NCBI GenBank assembly: GCA_005893295.1
Contig: VBOY01000007.1
Span: forward strand, 27,591-81,054
DNA: 53,464 nt
Reading direction: 5' to 3'
Source of the DNA: Candidatus Eiseniibacteriota bacterium
GTDB taxonomy: Bacteria > Eisenbacteria > RBG-16-71-46
Of the stretch, positions 15,921 to 24,969 are shown one piece after another. Numbering within the stretch: the first letter of the stretch is position 1; each line of letters starts with the position of its first letter. The translations under genes and the position numbers were made by a program. The notes beneath the pieces were generated by a model, which made no database searches, was not told where the DNA came from, and saw only the letters and a list, made by a program, of their open reading frames with translations.

Positions 15921-16974
15921 GATCCGCGGCTCGACCATCGTGGGCACCGGCATGTACGTGCCCGAACGAGTGCTCACGAATCTCGATTTCGAGAAGATGG
16001 TCGACACCTCGGACGAGTGGATCCTCGAACGCACCGGGATCCGCGAGCGGCGCATCGCCGCGCCTCATCAGGCATCGTCCGACCTGGCGCTGCACGCGAG
16101 CGAGCGAGCGCTCGCGATGGCCGGCATCACGGCCGACGACGTGGACCAGATCGTGATCGCCACGACCACCCCGGACCGATTTCTTCCCTCCTGCGCGTGC
16201 ACCCTGCAGCAAAAGCTCGGCGCCTCGCGCGCCGCCGCCTACGACGTGTTCGCGGCCTGCACCGGGTTCGTCTACGGCCTCGGGATCGCGCGCGGCGTGA
16301 TCGGGGCTCGGATCGCGGACACGGTGCTGGTGGTGGGCGTGGAGACTCTGTCTCGGATCGTCGACTACACCGACCGCAACACCTGCGTGCTGTTCGGGGA
16401 TGGCGCAGGGGCGGCTGTCGTGCGGCCGTGCGACCCCGACGTGGGTGTGCTCTCGGTCAGCATGCACAGCGACGGCGCCCTCGGCGAAGTCTTGGTCATC
16501 CCGGCCGGGGGATCGGCGCGACCGGCCTCGGTCGAAACGGTGCAGGCGCGCGAGCACGCGATCCAGATGCAGGGCAAGAAGCTGTTCCCGTTCGCGGTGC
16601 GGTCGATGGAGGACAGCCTGCGGGAATCCCTGGCCGAGGCAGGGCTCGGCGCCTCGGACTTGGACCTCGTCGTCCCCCACCAGGCCAACCTCAGAATCAT
16701 CGACGCAGTCCGTGAGCGACTCGACCTGCCGCAGGAGAAGATGTTGATCAACATCGAACGCTACGGCAACACCTCCTCGGCCTCGATTCCCATCCTGCTC
16801 GACGAGGCGGTGAACGCCGGACGCTTGAAGCTCGGCGACATCGTCGGACTCTCCGCGTTCGGCGGCGGGGCCACCTGGGGCTCGTGCGTGATGCGGTGGA
16901 CCATGGCGCGCAAGGGCGCGCCGGCATCCACGGCGTCGGTGTCGGGCGCGGCGGCGGCCGTCCCGCAGTCGTGA
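15904..16974 (+). CDS. fabH: 3-oxoacyl-ACP synthase III (KAS III)
   Basis: Starts fatty-acid chains by condensing acetyl-CoA with malonyl-ACP. A 356-residue thiolase-fold enzyme with Cys119 in FAACTGF, His in VVPHQANLRIIDAV and Asn in ERYGNTSSASIPILLDEA, the full triad. The GTG start at 15904 overlaps plsX. The C-terminus has about 20 extra Ala/Ser residues after MRWTMARKG. Its stop overlaps fabD by GTGA. Confidence 0.96.
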   Translation: MKRQREIRGSTIVGTGMYVPERVLTNLDFEKMVDTSDEWILERTGIRERRIAAPHQASSDLALHASERALAMAGITADDVDQIVIATTTPDRFLPSCACTLQQKLGASRAAAYDVFAACTGFVYGLGIARGVIGARIADTVLVVGVETLSRIVDYTDRNTCVLFGDGAGAAVVRPCDPDVGVLSVSMHSDGALGEVLVIPAGGSARPASVETVQAREHAIQMQGKKLFPFAVRSMEDSLRESLAEAGLGASDLDLVVPHQANLRIIDAVRERLDLPQEKMLINIERYGNTSSASIPILLDEAVNAGRLKLGDIVGLSAFGGGATWGSCVMRWTMARKGAPASTASVSGAAAAVPQS

Positions 16975-17945
16975 AGCTCGCCTTCCTGTTCCCCGGGCAA
17001 GGGGCCCAGAAGGTCGGCATGGGCCGCGCCTTGGCCGAGGGCTTCGCCGTCGCTCGCGAGATCTTCGAGCGCGCCGATCGCGCGCTCTCCGTTCCGCTCT
17101 CCACCCTGTGCTGGGAGGGCCCGGCCGACGAGCTCAAGAAGTCGCTCAATACCCAGCCCGCCTTGTTGACCCATAGCATCGCGGCGTGGCAGCTGGTGCA
17201 CCGGGCCGGCCTCGAACCGTCGTGGGTCGCCGGGCACAGCCTCGGCGAGTACTCGGCCTGCGTGGCGGCCGGGGCAATCGAGTTCGAAGACGCGCTCCGC
17301 TTGGTGCGGCGGCGCGGCGAGCTCATGTACCAAGCGGGGCTCGAGCGTCCCGGGACGATGGCCGCCTTTCTGGGGCTCGAAGCCGCGGTGGTCGAGGAGA
17401 TTTGCCGCGAGGCCGCATCCGCCGGCATCGTGGCCGCGGCGAATTGGAACGCACCTGGACAGGTGGTGGTCTCCGGGGAGATCCCCGCGGTCGAGCGGGC
17501 CTGCGAGCTGGCGCGCGCGCGGGGGGCGAAGCGGGCGGTGCGGCTCGAGGTGAGCGGCGCGTTCCACTCTCCGCTCATGGCCACGGCCGCCGCCGGACTC
17601 GCGGCGGCGCTCGACGCGGTCACCTTTCGCGATCCACGCTGCCCGGTCGTGGTCAACGTGTCCGCGGCCCCGCTCGCCACGGCCGCGGAGCTGCGTGCGG
17701 CGCTGGGCTCCCAGCTGCTGGGCGCGGTGCGCTGGGAGGATTCCATGCGGCGCCTCCGGTCGCTCGGCGCCGAGGGCTTCGTCGAGCTGGGCAGTGGCAC
17801 GGTCCTGCGCGGCCTGCTGCGCACGCTGGATCGACAAGCGCCGTCGTGGAACGTCGAGGACTTGGAGAGCCTGCGCTCGACGTTGGCCGCGCTCGGCGCT
17901 TCCGCTTCCGTCGCAGCGACCCCGGTCCCGGATAGGCAGGCGTAG
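16971..17945 (+). CDS. fabD: Malonyl-CoA:ACP transacylase
   Basis: Loads malonyl onto ACP. A 324-residue protein opening [20 protein letters not shown], with nucleophile Ser90 in GHSLGEYSA, the Arg/Gln environment and catalytic His in [12 protein letters not shown] 16971 overlaps the fabH stop; an in-frame start at 16884 would lie deep inside fabH and adds no homology. Complete, with a short Ala-rich C-terminal end. Confidence 0.95.
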   Translation: MKLAFLFPGQGAQKVGMGRALAEGFAVAREIFERADRALSVPLSTLCWEGPADELKKSLNTQPALLTHSIAAWQLVHRAGLEPSWVAGHSLGEYSACVAAGAIEFEDALRLVRRRGELMYQAGLERPGTMAAFLGLEAAVVEEICREAASAGIVAAANWNAPGQVVVSGEIPAVERACELARARGAKRAVRLEVSGAFHSPLMATAAAGLAAALDAVTFRDPRCPVVVNVSAAPLATAAELRAALGSQLLGAVRWEDSMRRLRSLGAEGFVELGSGTVLRGLLRTLDRQAPSWNVEDLESLRSTLAALGASASVAATPVPDRQA

Positions 17946-17946
17946 T

Positions 17947-18726
17947 GTGTCCGAAGCGCAGGCGGTGACCGACCGCGTGCGGACCGACGAGTTGGCCGGC
18001 CAGGTGGCTTTCGTCACCGGCGGAGGGACCGGGATTGGGCTCGCCGTGGCGCGCGCGTTGTCGGCGCGTGGCGCGGCGGTCGCCTTGTTCGCGCGCAACG
18101 AGGAGCGGGCTCGGGCAGCGGCCGAGGCGCTGCGGGGCTCCGGGGGGAGGGCGCAGGCGTTCGCGGCCGACGTCTCGGACACGCCATCGGTGGATGGCGC
18201 GTTCGAAGCCGCGCTCGCGGCCTTGGGAAAGGTCGACATCTTGGTGAACAACGCCGGGGTGGCGCGCGACGGGTTGTTCTTGCGCATGAACGACGAGCAA
18301 TGGCGCGAGGTGATCGAGACGAACCTCGGGGGCGCGTTCCGCTGCTGCCGGGCCGTGGCACGGCCGATGATGAAAGCTCGCTCGGGACGCATCGTCACCG
18401 TCTCCTCGGTGGTCGGCCAGATCGGCAACGCGGGTCAGGCCAACTACGCCGCCGCGAAGGCCGGACTGCTCGGGCTCACCAAGTCGTTGGCGCGCGAGCT
18501 GGCGCCACGCGGCATCACGGTGAACGCGGTGTGCCCGGGCTTCATCGAAACGGCGATGACGGAAGGCCTCTCGGACCAAGTGCGCGCCGACTTGCTGTCG
18601 CGCATTCCGCTGGCCCGTCTCGGTCACCCCGAGGAAGTGGCGGAAGTGGTTGCGTTCCTGGCGTCGCCCCAGGCGGCCTACGTAACCGGGCAAGTTTGGA
18701 ATGTAGACGGCGGTATGGTGATGTAG
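17947..18726 (+). CDS. fabG: 3-oxoacyl-ACP reductase
   Basis: An NADPH-dependent short-chain dehydrogenase for the first reduction of elongation. Motifs: [20 protein letters not shown] (cofactor loop), [16 protein letters not shown], catalytic Ser in [15 protein letters not shown] and YAAAKAG with Tyr and Lys, [12 protein letters not shown], and the end [15 protein letters not shown]. The GTG at 17947 follows fabD by one base; GTG 17965 is also possible, and the extra N-terminal residues are not conserved. Confidence 0.95.
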   Translation: MSEAQAVTDRVRTDELAGQVAFVTGGGTGIGLAVARALSARGAAVALFARNEERARAAAEALRGSGGRAQAFAADVSDTPSVDGAFEAALAALGKVDILVNNAGVARDGLFLRMNDEQWREVIETNLGGAFRCCRAVARPMMKARSGRIVTVSSVVGQIGNAGQANYAAAKAGLLGLTKSLARELAPRGITVNAVCPGFIETAMTEGLSDQVRADLLSRIPLARLGHPEEVAEVVAFLASPQAAYVTGQVWNVDGGMVM

Positions 18727-18857
18727 CAGGGTGTCCTGATTGCCGATGCTTGGCTCGGGGGCCTGCCGCAAGGCGGCTCAAGGGCGCCGATCGGGTGGGT
18801 GCCGGCGGGGGTTAAGCTCCGCGGAATCGCTCGACTCCAACCGAGGAGGTGAATGCG

Positions 18858-19103
18858 GTGACAGCGTTCAGTGAAGACCGCGTGAAGGAGATCATCGCGA
18901 AGGAGCTCGAAGTCGACCTGAAGCAGATCACGCCCGAGGCCAAGTTCATCGAAGATCTGGGTGCAGACTCGCTCGACATCGTGGAGTTGGTAATGGAGCT
19001 GGAAGAGGAGTTCGGGCTCGAGATCCCGGACGAGGACGCCGACAAGCTCAAGACGGTAGGCGACGCGATGAATTACCTGCGCTCGCACGCGACGGCGTCG
19101 TAG
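18858..19103 (+). CDS. acpP: Acyl carrier protein
   Basis: An 81-residue acidic carrier with the phosphopantetheine site GADSLD (Ser38), [20 protein letters not shown] and [12 protein letters not shown] 18858 is chosen because GAGGAGG (18843-18849) lies 8 nt upstream; an in-frame GTG at 18849 overlaps that site. The 131 bp to fabG contain a small GCCGC-AAG-GCGGC hairpin (18765-18777) and a TAAGCT -10-like box (18813-18818), so acpP may have extra transcription, as expected for such an abundant protein. Confidence 0.97.
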   Translation: MTAFSEDRVKEIIAKELEVDLKQITPEAKFIEDLGADSLDIVELVMELEEEFGLEIPDEDADKLKTVGDAMNYLRSHATAS

Positions 19104-19173
19104 TGCAAATCCTAGAGTCTTCCGTGGCGATCGTGCCGGGCTCGAATGCTCGGCAGCGCGGTCGTCCGGAATC

Positions 19174-20442
19174 GTGGAAAGCAGCGCACGCACAGTGAAC
19201 CCCGCCCCACATCGCGTGCTGGTGACCGGCCTTGGAATTGTCTCGCCGCTCGGCAACGACGGGGAACAGTTCTGGCGTCGGCTGGTCGCCGGCTGTTCGG
19301 GCGCCGGCCCGATCACGCGATTCGACACCACCGGGTACGGCACGCGCTTCGCCTGCGAGGTCAAGGATTTCACGACCGAGGGGGTGCTCGACCGCAAGGA
19401 TGCGAAGCGCATGGATCGCTTCGTCCAGTTCGCGGTCGTGGCCACCGCCGAGGCGATCCGCAGCGCGGGGCTCGATCTGAATTCGATCGATCGCGAGCGT
19501 GTCGGGGTCATCCTGGGTTCGGGCATCGGCGGCATGGAGACGTTCGAGAATCAGCACACGAACCTGATCCAGAAGGGGCCAGGGCGGGTCAGCCCGTTCT
19601 TCATCCCGATGATGATCGTCGACATGGCCGCGGGTCAGATCTCGATCCAGTTCGGTCTCAAGGGACCCAACTTCGCCACCGTGTCCGCGTGCGCCTCCGG
19701 CGCACATGCGCTCGGCGAAGCCCTGCGCCTGCTGCGGGCCGGAGATGCCGATGTCATCGTGGCCGGCGGCAGCGAGGCGACGATTACGCCGATGGCGCTG
19801 GCAGGGTTCAGCAACGCGCGCGCACTTTCCACACGAAACGACGATCCGCAGCGAGCCAGCCGTCCGTTCGACCAGGACCGCGACGGCTTCGTGATCGGCG
19901 AAGGCGCTGCCGTGCTGGTTCTCGAGACCGAGGACCACACGCGGCGCCGCAACGCCACACCGCTCTGCGAGCTCGCCGGCTACGGAGCCAGCGGGGACGC
20001 GTACCACATCACCGCGCCCCGCGAAGACGGAGACGGCGCCGCGCGCGCGATGCAACGCGCGCTCGACGACGCCCGTTTGAGGCCCGAAGACGTGCAGTAC
20101 ATCAACGCGCACGGAACCTCGACTCCCGCGGGAGATCCTGCCGAGGTGGCTGCAATCAAGTCCGTGTTCGGAACGCACGCCGGCCGACTGATGGTGAGCT
20201 CGACCAAGTCCATGACGGGGCACCTGCTGGGTGCGGCCGGCGGACTCGAAGCGGCGGCCACCGCCTTGACCCTCGCGCGCGGCATCGTCCCACCTACGAT
20301 CAACCTGGAGAAACCGGATCCCACATGCGACCTCGATTTCGTCCCCAATCAGGCCCGAACGCATCGCGTGAAGGCCGCCCTATCCAACTCGTTCGGGTTC
20401 GGGGGACACAACGTGACCCTGGCCGTGCGAGCCGCGAGCTAA
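19174..20442 (+). CDS. fabF: 3-oxoacyl-ACP synthase II (KAS II)
   Basis: Elongating ketosynthase. A 422-residue protein with VLVTGLGIVSPLGNDGEQFW, the nucleophile Cys173 in TVSACASGAHALGEAL, first His in INAHGTSTPAGDPAE, Lys-His in STKSMTGHLLGAAGGLEAAA and the end NSFGFGGHNVTLAV. A later in-frame GTG at 19195 is an alternative start, giving MNPAPHRVLVTG. A TAGAGT -10-like box at 19113-19118 lacks a good -35. The acpP-fabF-rnc order is common. Confidence 0.96.
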   Translation: MESSARTVNPAPHRVLVTGLGIVSPLGNDGEQFWRRLVAGCSGAGPITRFDTTGYGTRFACEVKDFTTEGVLDRKDAKRMDRFVQFAVVATAEAIRSAGLDLNSIDRERVGVILGSGIGGMETFENQHTNLIQKGPGRVSPFFIPMMIVDMAAGQISIQFGLKGPNFATVSACASGAHALGEALRLLRAGDADVIVAGGSEATITPMALAGFSNARALSTRNDDPQRASRPFDQDRDGFVIGEGAAVLVLETEDHTRRRNATPLCELAGYGASGDAYHITAPREDGDGAARAMQRALDDARLRPEDVQYINAHGTSTPAGDPAEVAAIKSVFGTHAGRLMVSSTKSMTGHLLGAAGGLEAAATALTLARGIVPPTINLEKPDPTCDLDFVPNQARTHRVKAALSNSFGFGGHNVTLAVRAAS

Positions 20443-21890
20443 CCGGGCGGCGTCCGCGCCGACGCGGTGGCCGCGGACGTGGCCGGGGCCCGCGCCCGCC
20501 GGCCGCCTCTGCGCCGAGTAGCTTCTCGTTCTGGAGCTGGCTGACGGGCCTGTTCGCGCCGCCGGCCACGCGGGCGCGCGCCCCGCGCGACGCGGCCCCG
20601 CTCGGCGATCAGGAGGCGCGCGCGCTCGCCGACTTCAGCCGCCATTTCAACCTGTCGTTCCGCCAGCCGGGACTTCTCAAGCTGGCGCTCACCCATCGCT
20701 CGTATCTGCACGTCACCGGGCAGGGTCCGCGCGAATCGAACGAGCGTCTCGAGTTTCTCGGCGATTCGGTGCTCGGTTTGGTGACGAGCGAGTACCTGTA
20801 TCGCGCGCACCCGACCGAGCACGAAGGGCAGCTCACCAAGACCAAGTCCCTGCTCGTGTCGAAGGCAATTCTGTCGCGACGGGCGCTCACCATGGGCCTC
20901 GGCCGCTTCGTCTTCATGAGCCACTCCGAAGTGGAGTCGGGTGGCCGGCAGCGGCTGTCGATCTTGGCCGATGCCTTCGAGGCGGTGATCGGGGCCATCT
21001 ATCTGGATCAGGGCTTCGAGGCGGCGCGCGCGTTCATCGAGCACTGGCTGCTGCGTGACAGTCGGGTGATCATGGCCGACAAGCGCCACACCAACTACAA
21101 GAGTCATCTGCAAGAGTACGTGCAGAGCACCTTCCGCACGCACCCGATCTATCGGATAAGGAGCGAGATGGGGCCCGACCATTCGAAGCAGTTCATGGTC
21201 GAGGTCATCGTCGGCCGGCGCCTGCTGGGCGAAGGCAAGGGGCGCAACAAGAAGGAAGCCGAGCAGGCGGCCGCCCGCGACGCCCTCGAACGGGTCGAGG
21301 CGGGCCCGCTGTCGGACCGCGAGCTGAGGCGCAGCGAGCGCTCGGGCCGGCGCGAGGAGGACCAAGAACCGAACGCCGGGGGCCCCGCGCCGCACGCGGT
21401 GGGCGACGAGGAGCGACCCCTCGAGCAGGCCGAGCGGTCCGCGCCCCGCCGCCAGCGGCGGGGCGGGAGGGAACGGCGTCCCGCGGGAGGTGAGCGTGCG
21501 CGTGGCACGGGCCAACCGGCACCGGCGCCGCGACCGGTTGCGGCGCGACCGAAGCCGGTGATCGAGCGTGAGCCGCGTCCCCCCGCGCACCGCGAGGACG
21601 ATCTGGAGGAGGTGGGACGGCCCGAAGGCCCCCACGAGGAAGCGCGGGTCGACCCGTACGCGTGGCAGGAGGACGTCGTCGAGCGCGAGGAGGCGCCGGA
21701 GCGCGTGACGGAGCTCGAGGAGCCCGCGGCAGCCACCCCCGCCCCCGAGCGCAGCCTCGAACACGAGCTCGAGTCTACCCCCGCGACGGACGAGCCGTGG
21801 CCCAAGCCGGCCCCGCCGGTGGGTGGCACTCGGGCGGTGGAACCTCCCGCATTTGGGAGGCGGCCGGGAAGGGGAAAGCGAGCTCCCTAG
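20325..21890 (+). CDS. rnc: Ribonuclease III with a long disordered C-terminal tail
   Basis: Cleaves double-stranded RNA in rRNA and mRNA processing. The catalytic domain is clear: FNLSFRQPGLLKLALTHRSY, the signature NERLEFLGDSVLGLVTSEYL (from about residue 139 of this model) and ILADAFEAVIGAIYLDQGFE with the second acidic cluster, followed by a dsRNA-binding domain (NYKSHLQEYVQSTFRTHPIY to GEGKGRNKKEAEQAAARDAL). After that come about 190 low-complexity Arg/Glu/Pro residues, far longer than usual. The start is unsure: ATG 20325 is the only clear start in frame and overlaps fabF by 118 bp; a CTG near 20540 is closer to the family's N-terminus. Confidence 0.9.
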   Translation: MRPRFRPQSGPNASREGRPIQLVRVRGTQRDPGRASRELTGRRPRRRGGRGRGRGPRPPAASAPSSFSFWSWLTGLFAPPATRARAPRDAAPLGDQEARALADFSRHFNLSFRQPGLLKLALTHRSYLHVTGQGPRESNERLEFLGDSVLGLVTSEYLYRAHPTEHEGQLTKTKSLLVSKAILSRRALTMGLGRFVFMSHSEVESGGRQRLSILADAFEAVIGAIYLDQGFEAARAFIEHWLLRDSRVIMADKRHTNYKSHLQEYVQSTFRTHPIYRIRSEMGPDHSKQFMVEVIVGRRLLGEGKGRNKKEAEQAAARDALERVEAGPLSDRELRRSERSGRREEDQEPNAGGPAPHAVGDEERPLEQAERSAPRRQRRGGRERRPAGGERARGTGQPAPAPRPVAARPKPVIEREPRPPAHREDDLEEVGRPEGPHEEARVDPYAWQEDVVEREEAPERVTELEEPAAATPAPERSLEHELESTPATDEPWPKPAPPVGGTRAVEPPAFGRRPGRGKRAP

Positions 21891-21920
21891 GGCGGGTGAT
21901 AGGCCGAATTGTTGCGGACC

Positions 21921-21949
21921 TTGCGTGGCGGCGAACGAGCCAGTAGTAC
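21921..21949 (+). promoter_or_regulatory. Candidate promoter TTGCGT-N17-TAGTAC upstream of the TPR gene
   Basis: The -35 lies at 21921-21926 and the -10 at 21944-21949, with a 17-bp spacer. The -10 lacks the final T seen at the other promoters in this window. The predicted start near 21956 gives a leader of about 50 nt. Confidence 0.45.
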
Positions 21950-22006
21950 GATGTTCGCGGCCGCCGCCGGGTATTCCACCTTCGGGCCAGGAGCCCCCAA
22001 CTCATC

Positions 22007-23659
22007 ATGTGGATTCTCGTTACCGCGATTCTGAGCGCTCCCGCCACGCCGGCCGCGGCCGCGCCCGAGCCCGCATACCGCAGCGAGGAGGCGCTGCGCC
22101 GTTATGCGCAGGCGCGACTCTCCGAAGAGCAGGGATCGGGAGCCGAAGCCCTGCGCGAGTACTACCGCGCGATGCTTCTCGACGACCAGTCGAGCGGCAT
22201 TCCGCGCCGCGTGAGCGAGGTGACCGCCGTGGTCGGAGACCCGGCGCAGTCGCTCGAGTTTGCCGAGCGCGCGCTCGCCATCGATCCCTCGGACCCGCGG
22301 GCACTGTGGCTCAAGGGCTCGGCGCTCCTCAACCTGGGCAGGGACGGCGAGTCCCTGGACGCGCTCGAGGCGGCTGCCCACGGTGACACCGACCAGGTCG
22401 AATACGCACGCACCCTGGCGCGGGCCGCGGAGCGCCTGGACCGGGTTCCCCTGATGGCCCAGTGCTACCGGCGCATCGCATGGCTCGACGAGGACGATGC
22501 GGAAGCCTGGTTCCAGCTCGCCGCGGCGGAGGCGCGCCTGAACCGCTTCAGCGCCGCCGATAGCGCGATCACGCGCGGGGTCGAGCTAAATCCGTTGCGA
22601 CAGGGACGATTCTTCATGCAGGGCTGGATCGAGGAGAACCTGGGCCGGCTCGCGGAAGCGGCGACCTCGTACCGCCACCACCTCGAGCTCCACGCCAAGG
22701 ACCCGGCGGCCCGCCGGCGACTCATCTCGGTGCTCGGCCGCGAAGACCGCCACCAAGAGGCGTTCGGGGAAGCGCGGGCCCTGGCGCGCGAGCACCCTGA
22801 GGATCTCGAGACCCGCGAGGTCGAGGCCGACTTGGCGTTTGCAGCCGGCGCTCCCTCGGAGGGTCTCAAGCTCTTGGAACAGTTGAAGCGGCGCTGGCCG
22901 GACGATCCGGACGCGTTCGGCGCCAGGCTCACGATCCTGGCCCGTCACGGTCACGGCCGTCAGGCGGCACTCGAGGCGGAGGCGCGCGTCGCCGAGCGGC
23001 CCAAGGATTTTGCGCCCCTGCTGCTGGCCGCCCATGTCTACGAGGCCACCCACGACTACGACCGAGCCCTCGAGAACCTGCGCCGGGCCGTCGATCTGAC
23101 CCCCGATTCGCTGGCCCCCCGGGTGCTGCTGGCGCGCACGCTCCAGTCGGCGAAGCGTCTTGCGGAGGCGGAGCAGACGTGGCGTGAGGCGGCCGCGCGG
23201 TTTCCCAAGGTCAACGGGCTGATCTTCGACCTCGCCGCGTGCCGTGAAAAGCTCGGCGACCTGGCCGGGGCCGAGCAGGCGGTGCGTGACATCCTCGACC
23301 GGGATCCGAGCAACCCCGTAGCGCTCAACTTCTTGGGCTACCTCTATGCGGACCACAACCGAAACCTGGACCAGGCGTTGGCTCTGATTCAGCGCGCCCT
23401 GGATGCCGAGCCGGACAACGGCGCCTACCTGGATTCCCTCGGCTGGGCTTACTACCGCCTGGGGCGGCTTGGCGAAGCACGGAGAGCTCTCGAGCGCGCC
23501 GTGATCATTACCGGCGGCGACCCGGTGGTGCGGGAGCACCTGGGCGATGTGTACAAGGACCTGCGCCTCAACGACTTGGCCCGAGAGCAGTACCGCAAGA
23601 GCTTGGTCTCCGACAACACCAACCGGCGGGTTCGTTCCAAGCTCTCGGGGCTGAGGTAG
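22007..23659 (+). CDS. Exported tetratricopeptide-repeat protein
   Basis: A 550-residue protein with a short signal peptide (MWILVTAILSAPATPAAAAP) and TPR helices through most of its length, for example YAQARLSEEQGSGAEALREY and, near the end, NFLGYLYADHNRNLDQALAL and DSLGWAYYRLGRLGEARRAL. It is a periplasmic or membrane-associated scaffold with no catalytic domain. The number of repeats (around a dozen) suggests a superhelix for protein binding, as in envelope assembly or secretion factors; function not identified. It lies 42 bp upstream of the ECF sigma gene and may share its regulation. Confidence 0.85.
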   Translation: MWILVTAILSAPATPAAAAPEPAYRSEEALRRYAQARLSEEQGSGAEALREYYRAMLLDDQSSGIPRRVSEVTAVVGDPAQSLEFAERALAIDPSDPRALWLKGSALLNLGRDGESLDALEAAAHGDTDQVEYARTLARAAERLDRVPLMAQCYRRIAWLDEDDAEAWFQLAAAEARLNRFSAADSAITRGVELNPLRQGRFFMQGWIEENLGRLAEAATSYRHHLELHAKDPAARRRLISVLGREDRHQEAFGEARALAREHPEDLETREVEADLAFAAGAPSEGLKLLEQLKRRWPDDPDAFGARLTILARHGHGRQAALEAEARVAERPKDFAPLLLAAHVYEATHDYDRALENLRRAVDLTPDSLAPRVLLARTLQSAKRLAEAEQTWREAAARFPKVNGLIFDLAACREKLGDLAGAEQAVRDILDRDPSNPVALNFLGYLYADHNRNLDQALALIQRALDAEPDNGAYLDSLGWAYYRLGRLGEARRALERAVIITGGDPVVREHLGDVYKDLRLNDLAREQYRKSLVSDNTNRRVRSKLSGLR

Positions 23660-23666
23660 CGCGCTT

Positions 23667-23694
23667 GGAACTCCGGCTCTCCAAGGGGGTAGGA
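23667..23694 (+). promoter_or_regulatory. Candidate ECF-type promoter GGAACT-N16-GTAGGA
   Basis: GGAACT at 23667-23672 matches the GGAAC -35 of many ECF sigma factors. GTAGGA at 23689-23694 is a weak -10. The position, directly upstream of the sigma gene, fits autoregulation. The predicted start is within a base or two of GTG 23702. Confidence 0.35.
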
Positions 23695-23701
23695 AACGCC
23701 G

Positions 23702-24337
23702 GTGGAGCCGCCTGTGCCACCTGACCGCGATTCGGTATCGGCCCCGATCCTCTCTCTGTCCGACGAGGACCTGATGGGGCGAGTCGCGGAGGGGGACGAA
23801 CGGGCCTTCTCGGAGCTGGTTCGGCGCTACCAGGGACGAGTCGTGAACCTGGTGAGCCGGGTTCTCAACGACCGGGAATGCTCCGACGATCTGGCGCAGG
23901 AAGTATTCGTCCGCGTGTTCGTTCACCGGCGGAACTACCGGCGAGGATCCAAGTTTTCGACCTGGCTGTTCACGATCGCCGCGAACTTAGCGAAGAACGA
24001 GATTCGGCGGCGGGTGCGACGCAGGAACTGGTTCAGCCTGGACGCGCTGCAGGAGATGGTGAGCGACAGCGCGAGCCAGCTGGCGGATCCAACCGAGGGT
24101 CAGGAGGTGGCGCTGCAGCGCCAGCAGCTGCAGCGCGCCGTGGGCCAGGCGATTGCCACCGTGCCGGAGAAGTACCGGTTGGCGCTGGTGCTGCGGGACA
24201 TCGAGGGGTTCGCGTACGAGGAGATCGGGCACATGTTGGGAATTCCGGGTGGGACCGTGAGGTCGCGCATCAATCGGGCCCGCATGATGCTGAAGCGTAG
24301 GCTGCGTCCGTTGCTTCGCAAGGAGGAGACCCCATGA
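23702..24337 (+). CDS. ECF-family RNA polymerase sigma factor
   Basis: A 211-residue RpoE/SigW-like sigma factor. Region 2: DEDLMGRVAEGDERAFSELV, then ECSDDLAQEVFVRVF and KFSTWLFTIAANLAKNEIR; region 4: VPEKYRLALVLRDIEGFAYE followed by EIGHMLGIPGGTVRSRINRA. It directs polymerase to a stress or envelope regulon when released from its anti-sigma. The next gene overlaps by 4 bp (ATGA) and encodes the cognate zinc anti-sigma factor. GTG 23702 is the start; a GGAAC element lies just upstream. Confidence 0.95.
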   Translation: MEPPVPPDRDSVSAPILSLSDEDLMGRVAEGDERAFSELVRRYQGRVVNLVSRVLNDRECSDDLAQEVFVRVFVHRRNYRRGSKFSTWLFTIAANLAKNEIRRRVRRRNWFSLDALQEMVSDSASQLADPTEGQEVALQRQQLQRAVGQAIATVPEKYRLALVLRDIEGFAYEEIGHMLGIPGGTVRSRINRARMMLKRRLRPLLRKEETP

Positions 24338-24957
24338 GCTGCCGGCAATCTCGCAAGTTGTTCGGCGCCTCCTGGGATGACGAGCTGACGCAGGCCGAGC
24401 GCGAGTGGTTGGAAGCGCACTTCGCCTCCTGTGCGAGCTGCCGCACCGAGTACGAGGAGTGGACCCGCACTCTCGAGATGATGGAGTCGCTGCCTCGCGT
24501 CGAGGTGGCTCCGGGGCTCGCGGAGCGGTCGCTCGCCAAAGCTCGCCGGCAACCAGCGGCGGCCGACCGCTTCCCGGCGCACGTCGTTCGTTGGATTCCG
24601 ATCACCGCGACCGCCGCCCTGCTCGCCACCGCCGGAGCCATGGTCGCGCAGTGGTCGGGCATCGTGAGCCTCGGGTCGAACACGCGGGTCGAGACCCCGG
24701 TGGTCCGGGAGCCCTCGCTGGTCACGGAGGCCACGCCCAGTGACACGCCTCGGCCGTCGGTTTCGCGGTCCGCGAGCGAGTCGACTCTGTCGCGCGCCGA
24801 TGGCACGCTCGCGGCGCTGCCCGACAGCCTGCTGGACCAGGGTGAAGACGTCGAGTTCATCCTCGATGCGATGACGCTGCACAAGGGCCGCGCCCATCCC
24901 GCGTCGCGGCTGTCGCCGACGCCGGTGCGAGGCGAACAGGCCGTCATCACCTTTTAG
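24334..24957 (+). CDS. Membrane-anchored zinc-finger anti-sigma factor
   Basis: A 207-residue anti-sigma factor. The N-terminal cytoplasmic part has the ZAS motif His29-x3-Cys33-x2-Cys36 (AHFASCASC). A transmembrane helix lies at about 86-110 (VVRWIPITATAALLATAGAM), followed by about 95 periplasmic low-complexity residues. It would hold the upstream sigma factor inactive at the membrane. Release normally needs site-1 cleavage by a DegS-type protease; here the neighbouring HtrA-like protein lacks catalytic residues, so the release mechanism is open. The 4-bp overlap with the sigma gene supports stoichiometric co-translation. Confidence 0.88.
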   Translation: MSCRQSRKLFGASWDDELTQAEREWLEAHFASCASCRTEYEEWTRTLEMMESLPRVEVAPGLAERSLAKARRQPAAADRFPAHVVRWIPITATAALLATAGAMVAQWSGIVSLGSNTRVETPVVREPSLVTEATPSDTPRPSVSRSASESTLSRADGTLAALPDSLLDQGEDVEFILDAMTLHKGRAHPASRLSPTPVRGEQAVITF

Positions 24958-24969
24958 CCGGGACAATCC

